64,000 nt of DNA from Vicugna pacos. Taxonomy: Eukaryota > Chordata > Mammalia > Artiodactyla > Camelidae. Each line of letters begins with the position of its first letter. The stretch's first letter is position 1. The translations under genes were made by a program, and so were the position numbers. The DNA lies in NCBI RefSeq assembly GCF_048564905.1, contig NC_133012.1, positions 15,099,646 through 15,163,645 of the forward strand, given 5' to 3'. The notes beneath the pieces were generated by a model. The model searched no databases. It was given only the letters and a program-made list of their open reading frames with translations, and was not told where the DNA came from. Of this stretch, positions 1-12,100 are shown piece after piece.

Positions 1-639
1 GGGCAGCTGAACCACTCTTAGTGGGCTTGCTTCTCACCCCGTCCCTCAACCCGAGACAGTTCTGGTGAATAGTCATTCAAATCACAGGAGACAATGCTGT
101 CAAACAAACCCCATCTGGGGGCATGTAAAAGTGTAAGAAGGTCCAAACTGACCCATCCTGGAGGGACGATCACCCGGGGTCGTTCTGGAGGCCACTGCGA
201 AGCTGAGCAAAGGATGGGATGGAAACAGCCCTCCCACACGGAGGGGCCAGCCTGCACCGTTCCTCTGAGACCACGTCGGGGAAGAGGAGGATGCTGCCGC
301 GTTCCAGTCTGACAGCAGCTCCAGCGCACGTTCCGCTACCCAATGGGCTTCTTTGGACCATCCTCCCATCACTTTGGAAGTCTCAGGTGGAAATGGCCCT
401 CGTTTTCTTATGTTTCATGCCATTTTCTTCTATTTCTTTAGCATATCTATTTGTTCTGCCCCTGGGTCATACAGCCTCCCTAGCACACGGCCAAGAAGTG
501 GAGTCAGGGTCCCTTTCTCTTTAGAAAGCCCGACACTTGTTCCCTTGTCCTCTCCCTCCTGCCCACAACCCACTTCTCAATTCAGGTTATCTGGATATCT
601 ACCCCTCCCTCTTTCCTGATTAACGTCCCTCAGGGGATT
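1..639. other. Unassigned sequence, no gene seen
   Basis: This is fairly GC-rich for the window. It contains several overlapping open frames of about 60-100 codons on both strands, but none shows a recognisable domain, and overlap in many frames is what chance gives in GC-rich DNA. I recognise no repeat family here. Confidence 0.4.
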
Positions 640-735
640 TTTTTTTTAATTTTAATTTTTTAACCACTTTATTGAAGTATGATTGGCAAAGGTTTTATAT
701 TTTTAAGGCATAATTATTTCCAAACTATTTCCTGT
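640..735 (-). mobile_element. LINE-1 3'-end fragment
   Basis: A T-rich run is followed by a sequence close to 'accactttattgaagtatga', which is the reverse complement of the A-rich 3' end of older mammalian L1 elements. Only about 100 bp is recognisable, so it is a 5'-truncated, diverged copy on the minus strand. The right boundary is approximate. Confidence 0.55.
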
Positions 736-1364
736 TGCGAATTCTGAACTTCTCACTAGTTATTGCTAGTGCCAGCATTGGACTTAATACTCTGAAAACG
801 AAGTATCGCAGCACTGAAAAAAGCAGGCTATGAACTCCAAGAGATGAAAGCTTTTGTCTCAACAAAATACCCTTCTCTGAGTTGTAATTGCCTTACCGTG
901 AAGGACAAAACAAAACCACCCAGCAAACCGGCAGGTATCAAGTACTCAAATTGGCCCAACTCTTAGAGGCTAAAGAGTAAGAATGAAAACCATCCATGTT
1001 TAGTAAGAACGGAATGAATGTTACGAGCAGTACTTTCAGTCAAGGCCAGACAGCATAGCAACAAAAGAGAATTCATCCCACTCTCTATTTTGGTTTTTTT
1101 AGCCTCTTCCCTACTCCACAGAGGTGAAAGGGCACAACTAGTGCCTTGCAGATTTGTAACAAGAAAACAATACCTCCTTTCTGCACGTAGTCTTCATGTA
1201 CTGCTATGCGTACGTAATCATATGGTAATCTGTGTATTGTTCTCTTTTTAAAAAGAGGTTCAGCCATTCTCAACACCTTCCTTTGGGCCTCCAGGCATCT
1301 CCAATAAAAAAATAAACAAAAGCCCTTGAGAGATGCTTATATTAATAATTAGGAAAAATAAGAT
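736..1364. other. Unassigned sequence
   Basis: I see no gene, RNA or clear repeat. Open frames of 60-77 codons at about 1018-1276 overlap on opposite strands and have no recognisable content. Confidence 0.4.
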
Positions 1365-1545
1365 GATTTACTATGTGTTTGGCACTGCACATGTGTTCTC
1401 CATATACTATTATTTTCAAATCTTCACAATAATCTTGGGAGAGGAGCTCAAGGGAACCCCCCAGTGTAACTGGAATGTTAAGGAGGGGAACCCACTCCTC
1501 TGTGACCGGAATTCTGTCCAGATCCGCTTTGAATTTCCCAGCATA
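1365..1545 (-). mobile_element. MIR SINE fragment
   Basis: The text 'actatgtgtttggcactgcac', then 'tcttcacaataatcttggga', then a GC-rich stretch follows the reverse complement of the MIR consensus (size-class phrase, 'cctcacaacaaccctatgagg', core). It is highly diverged, as expected for this ancient tRNA-derived SINE. The ends are approximate. Confidence 0.55.
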
Positions 1546-2164
1546 TCACCTAGGCTTTCGGGCATATCAGTACAACCATTTTAAATTTAAATGAGTATTT
1601 ACATCCTTTCATTACTGTAAAGCTTTTATTAAAGGTCAGCTTTGACTGAAATGAGCCAAGACCCACAGAAGATAGCGGTGAGGACTAGAGGAAGGCTCAG
1701 ACCTGACATCTCTCCTCCGCGGCTTTGCCGCTGCACTTCTTCGGCTTCCAATTTAAAAGTAGTAAATCTCAAGATAATCTTTTGAACGGCTTCCAGTCAC
1801 TGGAATATATTTTACAGCTTCCACAGAAGTGCAACACTGATGGTAAGGAAGATTTGTGGAACAGCAAGTAGTATTAGATCTTCACATTTAAAATGAAGAC
1901 TTGCATTCCACAGGGCTGTCTGAGATCCCCTGAAGCCAAACCAGCTGATTTGACTCAAGGCCTGTCTGCCACCGAATTATCAGAGACAGACAGCTTAACA
2001 CCGGAGCAGTTTCACAGACTCACCAGCCAGCCCTGCAACTTTCTAACAGCTTGACCTCCACTCTAAGGAAGTAAGCCCATAAGAGAAATAAATTGTTCCC
2101 AGATGAATAACAATATTAATAACAGTTTTATTTTTAACACATGCTAGATGCTAGGCATGCACCA
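1546..2164. other. Unassigned sequence
   Basis: No repeat or gene is recognised. The short CpG-bearing stretch near 1715-1745 is too small to call a CpG island. Confidence 0.4.
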
Positions 2165-3085
2165 AGCACTAAACATCCATTTATTCAACAAATATTTATC
2201 AGGACTGGAAAAATGATTACAGAGATACACTCTGTGGCTGGAGTCCCTTGGTTGTGGTCTTAGGTCTACCACTTTTAACTAAATGACCTGGGGTACAATA
2301 TGAAAATTCTCATCTGTACAATGGGATAGAAATAATACCTGCCCCACAGGTTGTGAGAAATACAAGAATGTGTACATGTAAAGCCCCTGAAAGAGTGCCT
2401 ATCACCGCTCTCAATAAATGTAGCTATTATAGTGCATGACAGCTCTGTGCCTCGTGGTTACTGGGCCCTGGAGATGCAATGGTGAACAAGATATCCAAGG
2501 TTCCTTACCTCAACAAAGCGTACCCTCCTATGAGGGGAGAAACATAAACAAGAAAATAATCAATCTTGAAGAGATAACTATATTGTGAGTAAGAGAACCA
2601 ACATGGTGATTAGGTCGATAATAGCTAGGGACAGACAACTGAGATGAAGGAGGAAGGAAGGGCTGTAAGTAGAGAGGTCACTTGAGATGGACCAGAGGAG
2701 TGACAAGGAGCCACCCACACCACCAACTGGGGAAACCATTCCAGGCAGAAGGGCCAGGAAGTGCAAAAGCCCAGAGAAGGTGAAGGAGAAGAGGAGCCAC
2801 ATCTGTTAAGTCCCCACTGGCCATGGAGAGGAGCTGAGGTCTGATGGAAAGAGCAAAGGAAAATGTGGAAGGGGCGGGGGGTGGTAAGAGAGAGGGTAGC
2901 ATAATCTGATACACTTGTTTTTTTGGCTTTGTTGTTGTTGTTAACCACTTTGGTTTCTGTGTGGAAGGACAGGAAACAGAGAAAATCAAGATGGAAAAAG
3001 AAGACCAACAGGACATGAAGACCATGTTCCAAGAGAGAGATGACAGGCAGATGGGTTGGGATAATGGCGACCAATATGGAGACAA
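2165..3085 (-). mobile_element. LINE-2 fragment, interrupted by a MIR
   Basis: From 2175 the text 'catttattcaacaaatattt' is the reverse complement of the L2 3' end. From about 2440, phrases such as 'ctggagatgcaatggtgaac' and 'accattccaggcagaagggcc' continue into the L2 body on the minus strand. A MIR copy lies between the two parts, so it appears to have inserted into this L2. Open frames of 74-149 codons on the minus strand fall inside the element and have no separate support. L2 belongs to the CR1 clade of non-LTR retrotransposons and is inactive in placental mammals. Confidence 0.65.
2231..2432 (+). mobile_element. MIR SINE
   Basis: Sense-strand MIR features appear in order: the tRNA-related region ('gtctaccacttttaactaaa'), the 'ctcatctgtacaatggg' core, the 'gttgtgagaaatac' segment, and an L2-like tail ending in 'ctcaataaatgtagctatta'. 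About 200 bp is recognisable, close to the 260-bp family length. Confidence 0.8.
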
Positions 3086-3129
3086 GGAAGTCAAATCACA
3101 ATATGACTTGGAGGTAAAAGCAAAAATTT

Positions 3130-3280
3130 AGTAACAATAATAATAAAAACCTATAAAACAGGTATGATGGCTATCCTAAATTTAAAGACAAAGAAACTAA
3201 GACTTATGGAATTTAAATTCTTAGCCCAAGAGGAGCCACAGTTCAAGCACAGGAATTTCTGACTCTGCCATTTAGATGTT
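3130..3280 (-). mobile_element. MIR SINE fragment
   Basis: The stretch reads as a diverged reverse-complement MIR core: a counterpart of 'ccattttacagatgaggaaactgag' at about 3175-3205, then 'cttagcccaagaggagccac' corresponding to 'cttgcccaaggtcacac', then the tRNA-related 'gactctgcc'. Divergence is high and the ends are approximate. Confidence 0.6.
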
Positions 3281-5250
3281 AGGGTAAGAAGTGTGAATGT
3301 GTGAAAGATTAGCATTCGCTTTAACTCGTCCAAAGTCAGCCTGTCTAGAATCAAACTGAGCACCATGCAATGTTTTCTAAGTACGCATCGGTTGTGTTTT
3401 AGCCTGATGGAGCTTCTCCAGTTTTAAGCCTTGTAAGTTGTCAGAGTTTGGAGGGGTTTTTTTTTTTTGTTTTTTCCTTTCTTTCTGCCTTTCCTTCAGA
3501 CTCTTAAGACGTGCTCTGAAATGAAGCGCTGTGGGATAACCTGTTACTGTTTGGATCTTCCTCCTCGTTTCTGTTGGCGTCTTCTCTAAAAGGTGGATTG
3601 CTTTCCGAAATGTGTGAACGTCCATGTGAGAAAAGGAAGTTGAACCCTTAACCCTGCCCACCCACAGGAGGAATCAGAATTACAGGATTATTATTTTGCC
3701 ATGTGCTGATCTTCACCTGAAGCCGAGTTTTTTTTTTCCAAAAACAAAACAAAACAAAAACAAACAAACAAACAAAAACTTCCAAAGGGAATTTATTTCA
3801 GTGCTGCCCACACTCCTAGTCTCTCCAGTGAAACAATCAACTTTCAACATGTGGCTATGAAGCTGAACACGCTCTCACCCCAAAAACCTGCTGAGCTACC
3901 TATGACTGTCCACTGTTCAGAGAGAAGTCATAATGGAAAGTTCTGAGGTGTTTTAGGAAGATCCCCTATGACCAGCACAGGGAGAGAGGCTGCTCTGAGA
4001 CGTACTCAAGCATTCAGGTCAGGGAGGTAAGTTGATTCAATACTCTCCACATATTCTGGAAAATATTTTTAATATTTTTTTAATGAAGAAGAACCGTGGT
4101 ACAAAGTTCAAAATGAGGAAAGGAGAAAGAAAACATGAGTTAGTTACTTCAGTTGTTATAACAACTCACTCTTTGACATCTTGAGTGCAGCTTCACTTTT
4201 TGTAAACACATCTCTAAAAGTCATGTTTCTAGAGGAAAATTCTTTAGGCTGACAACATTTAAATATTTTGTACATCAAAATGGACTGGCCTTTATACCTC
4301 AGAAAAACATATGTAGAAGGAAACTTACAAGAAGAAAATGGAATGGAGGGAGTAAAAATTTCATAGATAATCATAATTTATTCATTGACTTCTCTAGAGT
4401 CCCTCAATTCTCCCAGTTTCACCCTCTCTTCATTTCTTGAGTCAAGAGAAGATTACAGTCTGTGGAAATGGGGAAAAACACAATTGCAGAAACACGTGGA
4501 ACGTGAATTGAGACTAAAACTGTAGGCAGTAATGCATTTTGCTTAATAGCCAGAGAGGAGCACGTAGCATTGCATATGATGCAATGAACTTCACCTAAGC
4601 TGCAGCGTTGGAAAGGTGACATGTTTGTTTCTACGTGTTGTTAAACTCCACCACAAACTCCCACAGGATTTAATTTTTTATGGCTCTAGAACAGTTTGCC
4701 ATACTATAGTTAACACACGAACGCAAAAGATCACCTAACAGAATCCATCAGAATCAGTGAAAAAATATGAAAGGTCTGTTATTTGACTTTGGATACAAAT
4801 ACAACCATAATGCAAGAAACGGACTACACCTGCAAACTTTACCAATGCCCCTCACCTTGACAGCTCTGGTCTAGTGAAGAAAGCAAAGTGAATCCTGAAC
4901 AAAGCCGAGATACTGCAATGTCCAAGACAATTCATGTTCGAATACTACCACGTCACAATGTGTCTTCTCCAGGAGCGAATACTTCCCTTTACATGACCCA
5001 GAGATCAACTTCTTACACAAAATAGGAGAGGCAACAACACTTTGAAAAGCGTATTCACTGCACTGCTTACCCTATCTGAAAACATTATGCCCCCAGCTTT
5101 GGTTTAAAAAGTAAAAGGCAAGGTAAATTCATTTTTATGAAGTGGCAACCCTATGTGACAATTTAGTCATTTTAACTAGCATCTAAGGATTCTAGTCAGT
5201 GACGAGAAAGGAAAGCATCACTTACGGTTTTATTCCATTTCTTAGATCTC
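3281..5250. other. Unassigned sequence with an (AAAC)n-rich tract
   Basis: No gene is recognised. A minus-strand open frame at 3377-3661 encodes a basic, Lys-rich tail simply because it crosses a T-rich tract, so I do not call it. An A-rich (AAAAC)/(AAAC) simple repeat lies at about 3738-3777. The rest has no family I can name. Confidence 0.4.
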
Positions 5251-5450
5251 CCTGTCAGTGTGGTAGCCATTAGCAACATGGAGCTATTTAAATTGGAGCC
5301 AAAATTAAATACAGTTTCAAATTCATCTCCCAGGAACATTAGCCACAATTTCAAGTTCTTAACAGCCACATATGGTTAGTGGTTATCCTATCGGACAGCG
5401 CAGGGAAAGAACATTTCCATTATCAGAGAAAGTTCTATCAGACAGCGTTG
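5251..5450 (-). mobile_element. MER20-type hAT-Charlie element
   Basis: The copy begins 'cctgtcagtgtggtagccat', passes through 'taacagccacatatggttag' and ends with 'ttctatcagacagcg'. This is the reverse orientation of the short non-autonomous MER20 DNA transposon (about 219 bp). The near-terminal inverted repeats (ctgtc...gacag) are still visible. It has no coding capacity, and the family is shared by placental mammals. Confidence 0.75.
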
Positions 5451-7059
5451 ACTAAAATACTCCGGCCCCATTACACTAGCAAACCAAAAAATGGAGGGAA
5501 GTGAAAAAAAAAAAGGGGGGGGGAACTGCCCTTTGTCTTAACCCTACCACTACATTCTCATAGAAATGATTCTGGTTTAGCAGCATCTTTTGAATAGTCG
5601 TATGGTAGGCACATCTTAATCTGGAATCATATACCCTCGAAGGAATATGCAATTCTTTCTTTCACATAGGATTCTAGCGGAGAGGACTGGAGAAAGCATT
5701 TATTCAGTCATGTAACAGTAACTCCCAAGCACTGTGGGTGCCAGCAGGAGAAACAAGATTCTGTCTGCCCAGAATTGATTCCTACCCTTATTGTGCTATT
5801 CCCCTTGACCCTGGTATAACAGATAGCTTTAGAGCAAGTGGTATTTTAGCCCTTAGGAGGAAACCCCCCAGGAGCTCCCCGACCCCTTAGCAGCCCAGAT
5901 GTTTCTCTTCTGAATCCTGACTCTCTCCAGCTGTTCAAAGAGACTCCCCTATTGGGTTTATTAATGAAGCACAATTTTCCATCTTTGACCACAAAGGCTC
6001 ATTATCATCCCTGTGTATGAAAAATGCACTCAATACCCCTGAAGGGGAAAAAAAATCAAAACTCAAAGAGTGCAGAATCTTAGATGGATTTATTTCTAAC
6101 TCATTCGGCAACAACTCTGTCCTTGGGCATAATCTGTATCATGTCAATACCGTGGTTACCCCAGCAGTCAGAATACCAGCAAAACCAATGTTGTGGTAGC
6201 TAAAATGTTTTTGTTTGCTAATCATATTATGCCTCTCAGAGGTTCTCTGTCTGGTCAAACAACCTATGGATAACAGAAAACAGATCAGATGGCAAAAAAG
6301 GAAAAAATTCTTTCATGCACCTGCCTGATTATTCTAGTTAAGCTCAGGAAGCAGAAAACAACACAGGGCAGCCTATCATGACACACAGGATTAGAAAATG
6401 CCATTTCCAAAAAATACACTACAAAAAAGCTACCACTGTCCAAGGTACCCAGTCCTTACCACTGATTCTCTTTTTATCAGGGGCTTTATTTGCCCTTAAC
6501 CAGAGGTCATCCATCATCTGAGAGGCCTGATCCCTCTGTGAACTCCAGAGAGCTTCTTTTCTCCCCATCTCACATTACCATGGACCTGCCACCTACCTGA
6601 AGAATACATATTAGGGAGAATTTCACAGTATTGCACAGCTTTGTTCTAAAAGGGGAAAATAAAACACAGGAGATTTCTATCAGTGTAAGAGAAAATGATC
6701 GCCTCATTTTTAAAATATGTTTTCCTTTTTGGTTTTAACTACTGCATCTGACATTTTTTAGTTCTTCCCTTGTTTCCCTTTGCTAATTTGACATGCTATG
6801 TTTTCTTATAATTAAGTGAGCAAAACGCTTTTCAAGGTCATCTTCAGGTGCAGTGTGAATTTTATATCCCTTAAGACATTCCCACTGTAGAAGCCACAAG
6901 TGAAGACCATGGGTAAATGCTTAAAAATGGAATCCATTTCCTCCCTGAATACCATTTACTGGACAATCCTGAGTGCTTTTCGTATGCCCACAGGCAGTTT
7001 CCGAGTTGGTGATGACATGAAGACCTTACACCTTCACAGAGAAAGTGGACATTCTAGGT
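5451..7059. other. Unassigned sequence, possible L2 tail near 5690
   Basis: A weak reverse-complement L2 3' end may lie at about 5695-5790 ('catttattcagtcatgta', then a 'gcactgtgggtgccagcagg' phrase). A run of about nine G follows an A run at 5500-5523. The small open frames at 6017-6199 and 6900-7133 have no recognisable content. Confidence 0.35.
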
Positions 7060-7215
7060 CCAACTTGGATTCTTTTTATTTGTTTTTCTTCTCTAATTGC
7101 TGTGGTGAGGACTTCCAAAACTATGTTGAATAAAAGTGGTGAGAGTCAGTATCCTTGTCTTGTTCATGATCTTACAGGAAATGTTTCTGGTTATTCTAAC
7201 CTCTCCTGGAGTCAT
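7060..7215 (-). mobile_element. LINE-1 ORF2 fragment
   Basis: The text 'cttctctaattgctgtggtg', 'aggacttccaaaactatgtt' and 'gaataaaagtggtgagagtc' is the reverse complement of the part of L1 ORF2 near the reverse-transcriptase domain. It is diverged and truncated at both ends, so it is an old copy. Confidence 0.8.
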
Positions 7216-7951
7216 GAAAAAAATGTGAACAACTTTTATTTCCTCTATTCTGTCATTTGCAGAATTTAGCTGAGGTAAAGAGGCACGTTTTTCTCATTAA
7301 TCATGGTAAGTTATGGAATAATTTTATTGCAGTGAATGTTTTGGGCAGCAGGCCCATCTCAAAGTGGAAGGTGTTAAGCTGACCCATTTTCTCATAAGAC
7401 GTATGTTTCTGCATCTTCAGCCAATATTCCTTAGTCTGCCGAAATCCACTAAAAAGTAGAAAAATGGTCCCACCTCGCTGTTTTGAGGTTGGAGCTTGAA
7501 CTAGAAGGCATGTGGAAGAAACAGCTCCACGCCCACCCATAGCAATAATAAATAACTTCAAAAATAGACAAATTCTTTCTAAATAAAATCTTGAAATAAA
7601 CCCAAAGGCTTGCAATATAAAACACAGAATGGTCAAGCTGAAATAGGGGCCTTATTTCACTTAGTGACCAAATCTGATTAATAAAGCAAATATGAAAGGG
7701 GTAGGAACGTTGGGCAGAAATGTCTCTAACTGAATTTAATGCAATATTTGCTTTACAGATGGTTTAAATCTCAATGTTAGTAAAGCACAAAGAAAAATGG
7801 CTTCCTCATAGAAATTCTGGCCTTAAACTTACTTTTTGTCAGGAAGAGGAAAAGGAGGAGGAAGAGGAGACTGTATCTTTAAATGGACTGTAAATTTTAG
7901 AAAGGCTCTGTATGAGTGTGTGCACGATGCGTGTGCGTGTGTATGCATGTT

Positions 7952-7982
<31 letters not shown>

Positions 7983-8289
7983 GTCAGTCACTGATGGATG
8001 CCTGGCATCTAGAAGGCGTACATTAAATTTTTGTTGAACAGAGTTTGTAGAAGAGTTCCCTGTATGTGATCTCATGTGATCTCACCTGACCCAGCAGTCA
8101 CAAGCTTCAGCCTGTAGGTGGGGGACGAAGAGGACAGCCCCTCAGGTGGTGTCACAGGCACGGAAGTCCGCCGGGAAGGGATCTTTACAAAGCAGGCAGT
8201 GACTGATCGGTGCCAAGGCACAGCACCCTCAACAGACACCAAATCAATTCTCACCGAATGGTGAAGCCTTCCCTAAAGATTCAGTCTGG
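7216..8289. other. Unassigned sequence with a purine tract and (TG)n
   Basis: A purine-rich GGAAGAGG stretch at about 7840-7870 precedes the dinucleotide repeat. No gene is supported. The minus-strand frame at 7839-8075 is a translation of the simple repeats. Confidence 0.4.
7951..7984. repeat. (TG)n microsatellite
   Basis: An almost uninterrupted TG dinucleotide run of about 34 bp, preceded by a looser GT-rich lead-in from about 7915. It is likely to vary in length between individuals and is a candidate Z-DNA former. Confidence 0.95.
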
Positions 8290-8475
8290 CATAACTCAGC
8301 TCCCCTCCACTTGCTCTCTCAGCCCCGTCCGTATTTGATTTTCTTCATAATTCTTATCACAACAAGAAACACAGTTATTCAGCAATGCATTTGCATGCTT
8401 ATTGTCTCTCTCCTCCCCCTAAAATGTGAGCTCCATGAATGAAGAATCCTTGTCTGTCTCATTTCTAAGAAGTGT
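8290..8475 (+). mobile_element. LINE-2 3'-end fragment
   Basis: The sense-strand L2 3' region is recognisable from 'cctaaaatgtgagctccatg' and 'aagaatccttgtctgtctca', matching the L2 phrase around 'aatgtaagctccatgagggc'. The copy is old and incomplete at its very 3' end. Confidence 0.65.
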
Positions 8476-8999
8476 CTAAGTTACTCCCGTAAGATTTGGA
8501 GGAATACGTGAATCAACCAACCAACCGTCTACCTGAAACCACCTGCCTGAATTACCTGTCTTCAGTTTTCCTCTGTTCAGCATGTGTTACCTGGGCAGCA
8601 CAACTGTTTATCTGTCACAGTTTGTGTGTGCATACTGCCTCTCTTTCCCTCCCTTCCTTCCCCTGTAACTTGGACTGCCTCCTTCTCAAGGAGGAGAGAA
8701 GCCCTCAGGAGACCTAGCAGGACCCTGGTGGAGCCCAAGAAAAAAGGAACCATGATTTGGATGGCTTAAGCTAGCTCTTCCCTTATAGCTGAAGAAAGAA
8801 ACGTTCTTTTCATCTTGAGCTCATCTTTCTGGTTTTTCTCTCGCCATCAGAGAGGTTAAGACCACAGGAGACAAGAGGAAGGAGACAAGGAGGGCCCCAG
8901 AAGACGGTATGACACAGGGTCCCCAGTGAGAAGTCACAGGCACAGGTGCCCTGATTGCCCTTTGTATCTCAGCTGTTCCTTGGCCACCAGGATGCCTGT
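8476..8999. other. Unassigned sequence
   Basis: No repeat family or gene is recognised. The open frames here (60-70 codons) show no domain. Confidence 0.35.
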
Positions 9000-9110
9000 G
9001 CTGTCTAGTCCTCTGCTGAAACTAACAGCACATGCGTTACAGATGAGGCATCTGCCTCAGAGCGGTAATGAGGCAGGACTCCAGACGGGCCTCCCAACCA
9101 GAAGGCATGA
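9000..9110 (-). mobile_element. MIR SINE fragment (weak)
   Basis: 'ttacagatgaggcatctgcc' followed by 'tcagagcggtaatgaggcag' resembles the reverse-complement MIR core. Divergence is high. A 121-codon open frame (8926-9291) runs across it; I do not regard that frame as a gene. Confidence 0.45.
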
Positions 9111-12100
9111 CTCTTCCCTCCTCTGGCCATGCTTCAGTGGCTTTCATCGCACTGAGAATATGAAAGTCAAAAGTTTTGAAGAAGCATACTGTGAAAATCT
9201 ACATTTTGATTTTCATTTCTTCTTGAGAAGTAAATTAAATGATTTATTCTTAAGACAACCAGGCAATTCACAAGATGTAAACCAGCCTTAACTTTAAAAT
9301 AATGGGATAAAATCCTGTTACCACCTTGATTCATTTATTTGTCATCTTCACTTATTGCTTCTTTTTCTCCTTCCAGGCAATTTTCTGGAAATACTGAAAA
9401 GTTTTTGTTCTCATTTTCTTCAATATGGCAGTAGTCCTAAATCTTGAAGCAATAAAACTAGTCGTTATAAATTCAAGGAAAGACTTGGACTACTTTTTTT
9501 TTAATGAAAATCTGGCTACATCGTCTCATTCATGTCACTTGAAGAGTTATTTGTTCAGCTCCTGCTGCTTCGTGACACGCTAGGTCTCTGATACGAATTA
9601 TCTTTTCTCCTTCAATTCCACCTGCACCCTCCCCACCCCAGCTGTTCAGCACTTTGTTAATATTCGTGACTGGATTTCCCAGTTTTTCCTCAAAAACAAT
9701 GGCTGTTTCCATTTCTACATTTTTTTCTCTTCTCACGTTGTGAAAAACGCTTTGGTGCCTACCTTCTGTCCCTTGTACAGCCTTAGCCCTTTAAAGGCAG
9801 GAACACTATCATAAAGTATCTTTCCATCTCCAACAGAGCACTGTCTGTATAACCCAAAGCAAGGGTTAATTTGCAACAATTAGACCTTCCTACTTACTCC
9901 ATCTTCCCCAGTAGTTTAATACGTTTGTGATAATTAGATTTGCGTTGGAAATGGAACTTAAGAAAAAGCTTTAGGCTAATCATGGACATTGTCCCATTAT
10001 TGGACATTAGCTGTAACAAGTCTCTGCTGGATCCCGAGGAATTAACCCAACACCCCATGCACTTTCATCTACAATCCCCCCATTACATTTCAGTGGCCAG
10101 CAAGTGTCCTTTGAAATTTTTAATCACTAGCAATCTGCTGGGTGAAATGATTATCCCACTGTTTTTGTTCTCTAAGCAGCTGATGCTCTTGGAGCCACAG
10201 CTCCACGAAACTCTCCTCCCCTACAGTCACAAGTGGTAAAGTCTCTGAACAGATGACTCAGAGGTTGGTCACAGAACGATGTCAGTAAATACTATAATCT
10301 CACATGTTCGTCAAGGTGAAAAATTGGCCCTTTATGTGAAACCAAACAGCTTTTTTTTTCCCAAGTCCCACTGTTCCAGAAGAAAAAGAGAATGAAAGCT
10401 CTATGCAAGGCGGGTCATCAGAGCCTGGACTTGGGTCCTGACATACAGGCTGAAAATTTAAGGGGAGGAATTTAGTTTTGGCAGGAAAAGTTTCTCAGCT
10501 GTGAAAGTTATTTGATGCTGGAACGTAATTTAAAGTCCTGGGGGGTTGCATCCATAGGATTGTGTGTTTTTAAATGTGGCGGGCTCTCTACAGGCTGCCT
10601 GGGTGCAGAGAAACAGCTTCTTAGAGAGGAATCCTGTGATTCTTTCATTATACTGAAATATAATGAAGGGCTTCCTAACACTGAAGATTTTCAGAGGGTG
10701 GTACCAGTCATTGGAAAAATGAAGAATACCCTTCTGGAAGTTTAAACACAAAAAGAGGTAGGTTTCAATCCAAAATGGGTTGTTTGTGGGGTTTTTTGAA
10801 CAAGTTCATTTTAACACTTCAAAGTGGACTTTAAAATAAACTCAGTGTTCAAAACTTCAACCCTACATATAAGTCCCTCCAGAGAACATTCGTTACTCAC
10901 AGAAAACCTGCACTAGGCAAAACATTACCCGAACAACGTGCTTCTCTCTCCTCTGTGGGTCCACACTCTGCACTGAACAGTGCAGTCTGAATATCACAAA
11001 AAATCAATCTGTACATAAAGTTTGAATTATAAACCAGTTTTAAAGTGGGAACTACAACGCCTGTGGGGAGGAATATTGGTCACAGTTTTATAAGACTAAT
11101 ATCAATTTTCTGTTTCATTTTTTTTAAAATTCCTTTTCTCTTTTGTAAATATAATAGGTACCTTAAACTCTGAAAGCCTGTCAGGGTCACATTTTAAGTG
11201 ACGGAGTAAAATAATCCAAAACGCTTGGCAGGCTGCAAGTGAAGGCGCCTGGCTTTCCCAGCGATCGATGGGACGTTTTCATCCTAGTGTCACCGATCAA
11301 TTGCACACATCCAGGCTGGAGAGGAAGGTCTCTCATTGAAATGCAAGTGCCATGGGGAGCTCTTCTTTTTTTTTTTTTTTTTTTATTATTTCAAGTAAAT
11401 GGTTTCATTAGAAACCTCACCAAGGAGGCGGCTTCCTGTGTTTGTACAGAGGAAAGTGCCAGGAACAAATAAATAAGCCAGCAGAGCCCAAATTAACTGA
11501 CTTCATCGTCTCATCCGCTCCCTCCATGGAAGAACTCACCTTTGCACATCTCTTGCCTCCTGCCCTCTCCCCTCCTGTTGCCATGGCTCCCCACCAGGGG
11601 GGAAGTTTCCGAACACCTCCCTGCCAACTCTGACTCTCATGCACTTCCCGTGTTATTTGGCAACAGCTGCCGGGCATCACATCGGGGTGAGATTTAAATA
11701 TTACACCTACCAGCTGGGTTTTTTTCAAATAGTATCTTTGAAAGTCAGTGGCTGTGTTTGTAACAGACCTGACAATGCACTGAAAAAATCTTTTCTCCTG
11801 TTGAGATTTAACAGCTCCCCAAATGAGTTCACATCAGGAAGAAAAGTTTGCCCTTTCTTGAGCGCTTCCCCTCCACGTACCACTGAGTTAATGAGTGTTC
11901 CTGGCTTGCAGCTATCTTTCGAAAGGCAGACGACCAAAGAAGGAAACACATTCATCAGGCAAACTTGAAGAGAATAAGCCAATTCACTGAAAGCCCGGTG
12001 ATGGGTTCAGGATGACTGAAGCTGAACAAGAGAAGCAGTCAGGGCTGGGGGCCATTATGATGACTGTTAATAGAAGTGAGGTTCGTTCTAATAGCTCTTT

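Noticed and set aside
2625-3094. Minus-strand frames of 138-149 codons with hydrophobic stretches
   Set aside because: They lie inside an L2 fragment and overlap each other in different frames.
3377-3661. 94-codon minus-strand frame with a Lys/Arg-rich tail
   Set aside because: The basic tail is a translation of a T-rich tract and the rest shows no domain. Chance frame.
8926-9291. 121-codon plus-strand frame
   Set aside because: It crosses a diverged MIR and has no recognisable domain or splice context.
11591-11605. CTCF-like CCACCAGGGGGGAAG
   Set aside because: 12 of 15 positions match, but the mismatches fall in the 3' part of the motif and there is no further support.
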